Shown in pieces: positions 57,655 to 64,000 of a DNA stretch of 64,000 nt; the first letter of the stretch is position 1, and the number at the start of each line of letters is the position of its first letter. This stretch comes from Flemingiibacterium sp045578725 (GTDB lineage: Bacteria > Bacillota > Clostridia > Oscillospirales > CAG-272), in the NCBI GenBank assembly GCA_045578725.1, contig JAZNKS010000105.1, positions 1-64,000 on the forward strand. The letters run 5' to 3'. The notes under the pieces are model-generated. The model was not told the DNA's origin and did no database searches. It saw only the letters and a list, made by a program, of their open reading frames with translations. A program made the position numbers and the translations under genes.

Positions 57655-58128
57655 TTATCGCCGCTGTGCATCGATGCAGGCATCGATGACCAGAACAACG
57701 GCCAGCGCGAGAATTTCATCCGTACCCTCACCGATTGAAATCTCATAGGCATCTCCGAGCGTGAACCATTCTTTTTCCACCGATGCGATAAGCGAATCGC
57801 CGTCCCGCACCTCATAATCGTGATCGAAAAAGTCGCCCGATACCGTCCAGCCGGGGCCTTCAACCGTATATTCGGGATGGAAGAAGGTGAATTCCTTGAC
57901 TACCTCGGCCGCCTGCTCCCCGTCCCGGTAAATCACATAGCGGGGCATCCAGGTGAACAGCTGCTGTTCGATATAGGCAAGCTCACGTCCCGCAGGATCG
58001 CAGAGATGGAGCTTCCGGCCAAAGGTGAGAATTTCCCCCTCACAGGTAAATTTCTCATTTCCGGCCTCATCGTAGATCGAAAACTGATCTCCCCAGGTAA
58101 AAATATGCTGCTTGATGTACAGATTCAT
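57655..58128 (-). CDS. LURP-one-related/YxjI-like protein
   Basis: A 157-aa protein with the tubby-like beta-barrel pattern of this family: repeated strands such as YIKQHIFTWGDQFSIYDEAGNE, YIEQQLFTWMPRYVIYRDG, FFDHDYEVRDGDSLIASVEK, and a C-terminal hydrophobic helix (EILALAVVLVIDACIDAQ). Members are widespread in Firmicutes and plants, with no firmly known biochemical role; membrane attachment through the C-terminal helix is suspected. It heads a three-gene operon; AAAGGAGGCG precedes the ATG. Confidence 0.88.
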   Translation of the reverse strand: MNLYIKQHIFTWGDQFSIYDEAGNEKFTCEGEILTFGRKLHLCDPAGRELAYIEQQLFTWMPRYVIYRDGEQAAEVVKEFTFFHPEYTVEGPGWTVSGDFFDHDYEVRDGDSLIASVEKEWFTLGDAYEISIGEGTDEILALAVVLVIDACIDAQRR

Positions 58129-58163
58129 GAAAGCGCCTCCTTTTCAAGTACCGGGTTTCATAC

Positions 58164-58192
58164 AGTATAGCACGGATCTGTGAACACATAAA
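58164..58192 (-). promoter_or_regulatory. Weak promoter of the LURP-one operon
   Basis: TATACT (58169-58164) with a poor TTTATG 17 bp upstream, on the minus strand. Confidence 0.4.
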
Positions 58193-58199
58193 GAATAGC

Positions 58200-58240
58200 G
58201 GCGCAATTTTTCATGAAGTTTTTTCCATGAAAATTGCGCC
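58200..58240 (-). terminator. Hairpin at the end of the second M56 gene
   Basis: GGCGCAATTTT-TCATG (58200-58215) pairs with CATGAAAATTGCGCC (58226-58240). It begins 10 bp after the stop of the M56 gene. The T content lies in the loop rather than after the stem, so termination strength is uncertain. Confidence 0.65.
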
Positions 58241-58249
58241 GCCGGATGT

Positions 58250-59836
58250 TTATCCGGATGTGTGCCTCTTGATGAAGGAGGCCAGATCATCCTTTGTGAT
58301 GTCGGCAAATTCACCGCTTTCCATATGCTTCAGCCGGATATACATCGGCTTGCCGACCGGAGAGCCCCCGCCGATCCAGACTTCAAAACAGCCGTCGATT
58401 TCATAGACCCGGATATACAGCCCCGATCCGGTTTCGAAGGATTTGTATCCGGAAAAATCCTCCCATGTGAGATCCTCGCCTTTTTGGGCCAGCGCGAGAA
58501 CATCGGAAAGGGTCAAAAACTTCTGTCCTTCGGGCAGGATGGAGGGAATGGCAGCATCCGAAATGACAACGCCTGCCGCCGGTTTATTCCCGCGCGGCTG
58601 AATATAGGCCAGCAAAAGCCCGGTAAAGCCCTCGCTGTCCGTCGCCTTGACCGTGCAGGTCATGGCATCCTTCCCATCGTACAGATAATAATCCACCGCC
58701 TGCACCTCGATGGCAATCGGCTCCCGGAAATCGGCAAACTCCTCGCGTATCAGCGTCAAAAGCATACGGTCGCGGGTATCCGCATCCAGAAACGGCTCCC
58801 GCAGAGTCGATTTCACCGCCTCCGCCGTGAAGCTCTCATCAACCCGTCGGCAGATATAGTCCCGCACCGGATCCGATCCGGAGTAAGATCCTGAACGCGG
58901 ATTGGTCAGAAAGCATACCGCCACCACCGCCAAAAGGATCACGGCAAGCAGAATGAACCAGGGTGCCGGCTTCTTATCCTCCAGCACCGCCCGGATCCGC
59001 CGCCCGACTCCGATTTCACCGAACGCAGGCGGGCAGGTAAAGACGGTCATTCGGCCGGTGCTTGCCGCCAGCAGAGCCTCGGAATAATCGGCCCGCTCGG
59101 CCATCCCCATGTTCCGCACCGTGCTCGCATCGCAGGCCATTTCCAAATCCCGACAGAAGAGATAATACGCCAGCCAGACAAGCGGATTGAACCAATGAAC
59201 GGACAGCAGAAGAAAGCCAAACGGCTTCCACCAATGATCGAGGCGGCCGATATGTGTCCGCTCATGGGCGATCACACAGCTCATACTGACAGCATCCGTC
59301 CCGGCGGGAAGGAAGATACGCGGCCGGATCAGCCCGTACACAAACGGCGATGCCAACCCATCGACAGTATAAATGTTATCTTCAAAATGCCGTGCATCGC
59401 GGAGCTGTCGGCGGATGCGGACATGACCGGCCAGCATCCAGACAAGTATCGCCGCCATGCCGCCAAGCCAGACATACGGAAGAATCCGGTTCCAATCCAT
59501 GCCCCTGCGGACCGTTATGACCGGGGACGGCATCTCCTCGGTTGATATTTCGATGCCGGGATAGAGCGCGGCGATGAGATCTGTGTCGATCACATCCGGC
59601 TCAACCGCCTCCGCCTGCACCTCGGTCCTTGTTATCCATTCGGTCTTCGGCATCAGGCTGAGGGGACTTTCGATGCCGAAGGGAGAAATCAGCCGGACCG
59701 CCGCCAGTCCCCACAGCAGAACATTCACCCATTTGGGGGCGCCGCGCAGCACAAGGCGGAGCACCAGAATCAGCAGAATCAGGATTCCGGCCGTGATGCT
59801 CATATTGACAACCGCAAGAAACAGTCCGCTCATCAC
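58250..59836 (-). CDS. BlaR1-type M56 membrane metalloprotease sensor (second copy)
   Basis: A 528-aa M56 sensor. Hydrophobic segments lie near 7-27, 35-52, 115-135 and 293-312, and the zinc motif HERTH is at 191-195, followed at a distance by an Glu-containing LEMACD motif. The outer domain (about 320-528) lacks SxxK-SxN-KTG penicillin-binding motifs, so the ligand is probably not a beta-lactam in the classical sense. It overlaps the blaI-like gene by 4 bp. This system has well-formed operators; compare the pair at 81-2293. Confidence 0.9.
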   Translation of the reverse strand: MMSGLFLAVVNMSITAGILILLILVLRLVLRGAPKWVNVLLWGLAAVRLISPFGIESPLSLMPKTEWITRTEVQAEAVEPDVIDTDLIAALYPGIEISTEEMPSPVITVRRGMDWNRILPYVWLGGMAAILVWMLAGHVRIRRQLRDARHFEDNIYTVDGLASPFVYGLIRPRIFLPAGTDAVSMSCVIAHERTHIGRLDHWWKPFGFLLLSVHWFNPLVWLAYYLFCRDLEMACDASTVRNMGMAERADYSEALLAASTGRMTVFTCPPAFGEIGVGRRIRAVLEDKKPAPWFILLAVILLAVVAVCFLTNPRSGSYSGSDPVRDYICRRVDESFTAEAVKSTLREPFLDADTRDRMLLTLIREEFADFREPIAIEVQAVDYYLYDGKDAMTCTVKATDSEGFTGLLLAYIQPRGNKPAAGVVISDAAIPSILPEGQKFLTLSDVLALAQKGEDLTWEDFSGYKSFETGSGLYIRVYEIDGCFEVWIGGGSPVGKPMYIRLKHMESGEFADITKDDLASFIKRHTSG

Positions 59837-60201
59837 CCATCCCCCTTCCGCGCCCGGTCGATCATCGCCTGCAGTTCATCCAGCTCGGAGGCGGAGATGC
59901 TCCTCCGCCTTGCAAAGGCTGCAAAGAAGGCCGGGACAGATCCCTCAAACTTCTCCTCCACAAACTCGTCAATCTGCGAGGCCTGCACATCATCCTTGGC
60001 AACCAGCGAGGTTACAACCGTGTTCTCATTCTTCAGCACGCCCCGGTCGGCCAGCCGCTTGATGACGGTGTAGGTGGTGGTGGTTTTCCAGCCAAGCCGC
60101 TCCGCGCAGAGTCTGGCCAGTTCCCCGCTCCGGATGGGTTCATGCTCCCACAAAATCAGGCAGAATTTGTATTCCTGTTCAAAAATCTTCGGTGTTTCCA
60201 T
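59833..60201 (-). CDS. BlaI/MecI-family transcriptional repressor (second copy)
   Basis: A 122-aa repressor of full family length. The winged helix is evident (FCLILWEHEPIRSGELARLC, then TTTYTVIKRLADRGVL), and the C-terminal dimer domain carries the usual cleavage-region neighbourhood around SLVAKDDVQASQIDEF. It represses its own operon through the two TCTAA-type boxes just upstream, and would be released through the M56 sensor encoded 4 bp overlapping downstream. Confidence 0.95.
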   Translation of the reverse strand: METPKIFEQEYKFCLILWEHEPIRSGELARLCAERLGWKTTTTYTVIKRLADRGVLKNENTVVTSLVAKDDVQASQIDEFVEEKFEGSVPAFFAAFARRRSISASELDELQAMIDRARKGDG

Positions 60202-60215
60202 AAATCGACCTCCAT

Positions 60216-60229
60216 TCTAATGCGTTAGA
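60216..60229 (-). promoter_or_regulatory. BlaI operator 1
   Basis: Dyad TCTAATGCGTTAGA, downstream of the -10 element and just before the blaI-like gene. Confidence 0.88.
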
Positions 60230-60239
60230 GTACAATACA

Positions 60240-60268
60240 ATTCTAACGCATTAGAATTCATTTGTCAA
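60240..60268 (-). promoter_or_regulatory. blaI promoter with BlaI operator 2 in its spacer
   Basis: Minus-strand TTGACA (60268-60263), 17-bp spacer, TAGAAT (60245-60240). The dyad TCTAACGCATTAGA (60242-60255) covers the -10 element. The two dyads are 26 bp apart centre to centre, and a repressor on either blocks polymerase. Confidence 0.9.
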
Positions 60269-60354
60269 GTCTTTTCCGCCGAAGTTACAGAATATTCACA
60301 ATCTGCCCTCCTCCGCCTTGCGCCAGACCCTTTCCCGCCGCAAAAAGCAAAACA

Positions 60355-60387
60355 ACGGCAGAATCGGGTAAAACCCGATTCTGCCGT
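60355..60387 (-). terminator. Terminator of the TIM-barrel hydrolase-like gene
   Basis: A 14-bp perfect stem ACGGCAGAATCGGG (60355-60368) / CCCGATTCTGCCGT (60374-60387), 37 bp after the stop, with TTGTTTTGC following on the minus strand. Confidence 0.85.
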
Positions 60388-60423
60388 CACGGTTTCTCTG
60401 TGCGATTCTTTCGCCGGAGGCGT

Positions 60424-61914
60424 TTATCTTGCGTCGATTTCAATCCAGGAGACAGTAATGGGAGCACTTGCCACGCGGAAGGACAGCTCGTAGCGTTCCT
60501 GCTTGCCCGGAATGACGGCTGCATAGCAAACCGTTCCCTTCGCCATAGCCGATTCAGGGGAGGGAGTAGGAATTTCCGTCATTTCGCCGACGGGAGCACC
60601 GTTGACAAGAATCCTGACATCGGCAGGCGAGCCTTCGGTGAAGCCGAGAATAAGGTGAAGCTGCTTGTCAGACGGCAGGCGGCCCGTATTAAAGGAAATG
60701 GAGCTTGCCTTGTAATTCCAAAGCCGCATCGGCAGGGGACGGAAATGCGGCAGCTCTTCGGGCACGATGGCGGCATTGTCCTCATTGATGGTGACAAAGC
60801 GCAGAGAACGGCTGACAGTGGTTTCGTAATCACCGACCGTGCGCTGTACCTCGCCATCGCGGGAATAATCGCCGTTTCCGAGTCCCTTTTGGCCGAACAT
60901 ATTGAAGGTATAAACACCGTCCGCGCCCTGTGCCAGAAAAGCAGCCGCATGACCGCGCACCATTTCCGCTGTCATAATGGCAAGGCCGTTCTCGGACATT
61001 CCCCAATCGCTGGAGATCAGGCCTTCGATGCAGGGGATGATCTCGGTCTTCGGCATAGCGCGCTTCCACTCACCAACGGGAATGTGGCTGTCGCTTCCCT
61101 GGAAACGGGGCGAGGGGATAATGCGGTCAACCAATCCTTCCTTTTCCCAGGTAATGGGATCAAAGCCGTACAGACGGCTTTGCGCAATGTCGCGTGCCAG
61201 ACGAACGGTGATCTCAATGCGGTGTCCGTAATGTGCCTCCGCCTCCCGCACAATGGCGGCCGCCTCACGCATAAAGCCATTCATCAAAGGGATGGCAATC
61301 TCTCTGTCCGCGCCAAGGTAATCACAGCAAACCATGTCGCGCATAAAGTCCAGCTCAATGCCGTCCGCATCATAGCGGAAAAGCTGTTCGCGGATGTAAT
61401 CGAGGAACATATTCCGCACCTCGGGGTACTTATAATTCAGGGTGCGGCGGTAATAGGCGTAACGGTCCCCGTTCATCCAGCCGTTGTCTCTCGCCTTGTA
61501 GAAGAAAGACGAGCGCAGACGGCAGGCAACATCGTCGGGGTTATGGCAATCGTTCATACGGAAGGAGATGTGAGCACGTCTGCCGATTTCACGGATGCGG
61601 CGGAACCAGACAGCAAAAGGATCGATGCCGTGTATGCAGTTGACCGAATACCAGCAGCGCATGACATCAGTATAATCAACGGGATGCCCGTCCTCCATTT
61701 TTCTTTCGTAAACATCAAGGAAGTCATCCATCACATCGGATGCGCTGGACGAAGTCTGCCCGTTGACATTGAGCACAATATCGGTCAGATTGGTATCGGC
61801 GAACTCATCGATAAAGGGATAAAGATCCTCTTCGGTTACCTTCTCCTTGGAAAGAAGGGTATTGAGGAAAGGTTCGATCGTGGAATCACAGTCAATGTTC
61901 TGATAAAAGCTCAT
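60424..61914 (-). CDS. Putative glycosyl-hydrolase-like TIM-barrel protein
   Basis: A 496-aa soluble protein starting at 61914 behind AGAGGAGA. Residues about 20-380 read as a TIM barrel of the kind called glycosyl-hydrolase-like 10 (ADTNLTDIVLNVNG, DPFAVWFRRIREIGRRAHIS, YDADGIELDFMRDM, HRIEITVRLARD, GADGVYTFNMFG). The Asp/Glu pair in DGIELDF is the best candidate for catalysis. Residues 400-496 form a beta-sandwich-like C-terminal domain (LHLILGFTEGSPADVRILVNG). It is monocistronic and lacks a signal peptide. Substrate and activity are unknown. Confidence 0.72.
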   Translation of the reverse strand: MSFYQNIDCDSTIEPFLNTLLSKEKVTEEDLYPFIDEFADTNLTDIVLNVNGQTSSSASDVMDDFLDVYERKMEDGHPVDYTDVMRCWYSVNCIHGIDPFAVWFRRIREIGRRAHISFRMNDCHNPDDVACRLRSSFFYKARDNGWMNGDRYAYYRRTLNYKYPEVRNMFLDYIREQLFRYDADGIELDFMRDMVCCDYLGADREIAIPLMNGFMREAAAIVREAEAHYGHRIEITVRLARDIAQSRLYGFDPITWEKEGLVDRIIPSPRFQGSDSHIPVGEWKRAMPKTEIIPCIEGLISSDWGMSENGLAIMTAEMVRGHAAAFLAQGADGVYTFNMFGQKGLGNGDYSRDGEVQRTVGDYETTVSRSLRFVTINEDNAAIVPEELPHFRPLPMRLWNYKASSISFNTGRLPSDKQLHLILGFTEGSPADVRILVNGAPVGEMTEIPTPSPESAMAKGTVCYAAVIPGKQERYELSFRVASAPITVSWIEIDAR

Positions 61915-61992
61915 TTTTTCTCCTCTTTCTGTACGTTGATCATTCCGGTTGTTTTCCCGCACACGGCAAAAGGATACCGCGTGCTTGCATTA

Positions 61993-62021
61993 AGTATAGC
62001 AATTTTCCCCCGGAAAGTCAA
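61993..62021 (-). promoter_or_regulatory. Promoter of the TIM-barrel hydrolase-like gene
   Basis: Minus-strand TTGACT (62021-62016), 17-bp spacer, TATACT (61998-61993). Confidence 0.8.
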
Positions 62022-62055
62022 GTCTTTTCTTCCGGAATTTCAGAGCAATCGCAAC

Positions 62056-63165
62056 TCATCCGCCGGCCATCGTAAATGCGGCCCAAAGAAGCAGGGATAG
62101 AAAGATCAGCAGAACCGCCGTCCGTGCCGCTGTCCCGGCAATCTCCGCGCGAAGCATCCTGCGGAGATCCTCCGGCTCCATTCCGATCATCCGATAGATA
62201 CCCGCCGCCTTCCGGCGCTCGGCCATCCGGATCCGGGCCATCAGTATCGCCTGTATAAGACCGATGCCGGTCAAAAATGCAAAGCCGATCACCAGAAAGA
62301 GCAGGATCCCAACAACCGCATCGGCCGCAGCACCGACTGTATCCGTACCATCAAAGAGATTGACATCGAGAGTGACATCTTCGCCGCCGATTTTCCAGAA
62401 CAGCATTACCGCCAGCATCGGATAAACCGCCGCACCGGCAAACAGCAGCATCATGCGGGTATTGATTTTCGCATGATAATCGTTGCTTTTCTGTGCCAGT
62501 CGCTTTACCAGCGCCTTCTGGCGGAAGGTTTTGGACTGCCGGTAGCCGTGTGTCAGCTCACCTGCGGTGGGATTCTGGCGCCGGATGGTCTGTATAACCG
62601 CGCCTTGCCGGCGGATGGACGGCAGAAGATGAGCAAGCAGAATCAGCAGAATGCCGGCTCCCGCCGCGATCAGAAACAGCAGAAGAAAGGGCAGGTATTC
62701 CCTTCCCTCCAGCCGATCCGCGCCGCTGAAAATCCGCCCCGCCAAAGCCCCCGGCCCGATGCCGAGCGCCGCGCCGATCACAGTCGGCGGCAGATAGAGC
62801 CAAAGGATATCGGCCCACATCAGCGCCCGGATATCCTTTGGAGGCGCGCCGATGCCCTTCAGTACACCGACCAGCTGGGCATTCTCTTCCCTGCGGATAG
62901 CGCATTGGATCCGCACGTTCATCAGCGTGACGAGGATCAGAATCCCGGCCGCAAGATTCATATACAGCGACACCTGACCGAGGAAATCTCCGATGGGCAG
63001 AGAATCAAAGCTTCCCCGCGGATACAGCCGGACCCGGCAGACAAAGGCCAGAAAAAAGCCGATCATCAGCATGGAAACCAGCAGCGAGGCAAACAGAAGC
63101 CCATTTTTGAAGCGATCCGCCCGGAGTCTGCGAATCGCGATTTTCGTAACCGGTGACATCCTCAT
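62056..63165 (-). CDS. FtsX-like ABC transporter permease
   Basis: A 369-aa (367 from the second ATG at 63159, which sits 8 bases after GGAGG and is the likelier start) membrane protein. It has an N-terminal helix (NGLLFASLLVSMLMIGFFLAF), a region from about 90 with two helices, and a C-terminal block of FtsX type (SPVTKIAIRRLRADRFKNG at the start; VRIQCAIRREENAQLVGVLKGIGA near 110 and ERRKAAGIYRMIGMEPEDL near 325). The double FtsX pattern in one short chain suggests a compact MacB/LolC-like permease. It overlaps the ATPase gene by 4 bp or follows it directly. Confidence 0.85.
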   Translation of the reverse strand: MRMSPVTKIAIRRLRADRFKNGLLFASLLVSMLMIGFFLAFVCRVRLYPRGSFDSLPIGDFLGQVSLYMNLAAGILILVTLMNVRIQCAIRREENAQLVGVLKGIGAPPKDIRALMWADILWLYLPPTVIGAALGIGPGALAGRIFSGADRLEGREYLPFLLLFLIAAGAGILLILLAHLLPSIRRQGAVIQTIRRQNPTAGELTHGYRQSKTFRQKALVKRLAQKSNDYHAKINTRMMLLFAGAAVYPMLAVMLFWKIGGEDVTLDVNLFDGTDTVGAAADAVVGILLFLVIGFAFLTGIGLIQAILMARIRMAERRKAAGIYRMIGMEPEDLRRMLRAEIAGTAARTAVLLIFLSLLLWAAFTMAGG

Positions 63166-63833
63166 CGCCTCCGGTCCGAGAGGATGCGGCCATCCGCGAC
63201 GGTGATCACCCGCCCGGCCGCGTCCGCCGCCTCATTGCTGTGGGTGACCATCAGCACGGTAATCCCCTGCTCCCGGTTCAGGGTCCCAAGGAGCTTCATC
63301 ACCTCGGCGCTGTTTTCGCCATCAAGATTACCGGTCGGCTCATCGGCAAGAATGATCGACGGCCTGCCGATCACAGCTCTTGCGATCGCCGCGCGCTGCT
63401 GCTGACCGCCCGACAGTGCGGCCGGATAGGCATTCTCACGTCCGTTCAATCCCACCGTGCGCAGGATCTCGGACAGCCATTCACCATCGACCGGCCGCTC
63501 ATCAAGCTCCAGAGGAAGCGTGATGTTTTCTGCCACCGTCAGCTCGGGAATCAGATTGTAAAACTGATAAATCACGCCGATCTCGCGTCTGCGCAGAGCG
63601 GCACTTTTCCGCTCACTCATTTTCACGATATCGGCGCCGCGAAACAGAATGCTTCCGTGATCCGGCCGGTCCAGCCCCGCGATCATATTCAGCAGCGTGG
63701 TTTTGCCCGATCCGGACTTGCCGACAATGGCGGTGAATTCCCCGGCCTCAACGGTCAGCGACACCTCATCCAGCGCCGTGACCTCACCGTCCGCCGTGAA
63801 ATAGCGCTTGCTCAATCCGGTTATTTTCAGCAT
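63162..63833 (-). CDS. ABC transporter ATP-binding protein, LolD/MacB type
   Basis: A 223-aa ATPase. Walker A GKSGSGKT (38-45), the signature LSGGQQQRAAIARA, Walker B IILADEPTGNLDG and the conserved MVTHSNEAADAAGRVI switch histidine are all present; the ADEPTGNLD wording is typical of the LolD/FtsE/MacB group that powers FtsX-like permeases in peptide or lipoprotein export. A TATAAT (63868-63863) with a poor -35 lies upstream on the minus strand. It forms an operon with the permease. Confidence 0.94.
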   Translation of the reverse strand: MLKITGLSKRYFTADGEVTALDEVSLTVEAGEFTAIVGKSGSGKTTLLNMIAGLDRPDHGSILFRGADIVKMSERKSAALRRREIGVIYQFYNLIPELTVAENITLPLELDERPVDGEWLSEILRTVGLNGRENAYPAALSGGQQQRAAIARAVIGRPSIILADEPTGNLDGENSAEVMKLLGTLNREQGITVLMVTHSNEAADAAGRVITVADGRILSDRRR

Positions 63834-63929
63834 ACCGATGCCCTCCGCACTTTGTTTTCTTCATTATATCATACAGATGTGAACATTTCTGCAGACAAAT
63901 GACAAATCCGCACCGGAAGACAGCCCAAA

Positions 63930-64000
63930 CTATAAAATATCAACTGTTTCGCCGTTCAGCGCCTTGTTCATACTTCTGACGGCACAGAATTTGCCGCACA
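63930..64000 (-). CDS. thiC: C-terminus of a probable phosphomethylpyrimidine synthase (ThiC), truncated by the window edge
   Basis: Only the last 23 codons are visible. They read CGKFCAVRSMNKAL and end GETVDIL before a TAG stop; the partial codon at the edge fits Met. The pattern MCG-KxC-AVR-MNK is what I expect from the iron-sulfur-binding tail of clostridial ThiC, the enzyme that makes HMP-phosphate for thiamine. This is a recognition from a short tail, so it is tentative. Confidence 0.5.
   Translation of the reverse strand, partial: CGKFCAVRSMNKALNGETVDIL

Overview
The window looks like a chromosomal segment of an uncultured, gut-type member of the Clostridia (Firmicutes). Supporting signs are the rplU-prp-rpmA locus with an N-terminally extended L27, BlaI/M56 pairs, GntR/YtrA-type and DtxR-type operators, clostridial single-chain PurL, MtaB, and strong TTGACA-17-TATAAT promoters. 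It is moderately GC-rich, gene-dense and arranged in short operons. I see no rRNA, tRNA, CRISPR, insertion sequence or prophage.

Layout. 0-3.3 kb (-): a BlaI/M56 sensor pair and an AraC regulator. 3.4-10.7 kb (+): a phosphodiesterase, rplU-prp-rpmA, then carA and a carB-dapF fusion. 10.8-23.1 kb (-): a seven-gene operon with one very large solute-binding protein, two permease pairs, an NHL-TPR-Yip1 membrane protein and a DUF5696-type exported protein, but no ATPase. 23.8-26.7 kb (-): iscU-nifS, rnhA, a PHP protein. 26.9-28.5 kb (+): a sigma factor with a large C-terminal extension. 28.6-39.7 kb (-): purL, mtaB, a Gfo/Idh/MocA oxidoreductase, a DUF4091 protein, trkH-trkA. 39.9-45.5 kb (+): a YtrA-type repressor with its ABC transporter, ispD and manA, with a small Asn/Gln-rich gene on the opposite strand. 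45.5-49.1 kb (-): alpha-L-fucosidase, phosphodiesterase, MFS transporter. 49.3-55.4 kb (+): xpaC-telA-lemA-TPM, then feoB and DUF2325 behind DtxR-type boxes. 55.4-64 kb (-): CPBP protease, an unknown 498-aa protein, a LURP-one protein, a second BlaI/M56 pair with classical operators, a TIM-barrel hydrolase-like protein, an FtsX/LolD-type exporter, and the tail of what looks like thiC.

The most unusual points are these. (1) The CarA glutaminase domain has lost the Cys, the His and the Glu of its catalytic triad (now Gly252, Tyr335, Gly337) while the rest of the fold is kept, and it sits directly before a CarB fused in frame to diaminopimelate epimerase. This predicts an ammonia-using carbamoyl-phosphate synthase tied to lysine/cell-wall synthesis. 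(2) The 12-kb carbohydrate-type ABC operon combines duplicated permease pairs with exported accessory proteins of unknown role. (3) Small regulatory structures are well preserved: paired BlaI boxes, three DtxR-like dyads around feoB, a YtrA dyad, a promoter nested in a terminator, and a terminator for the small Asn/Gln-rich gene that runs antisense across the end of ispD.
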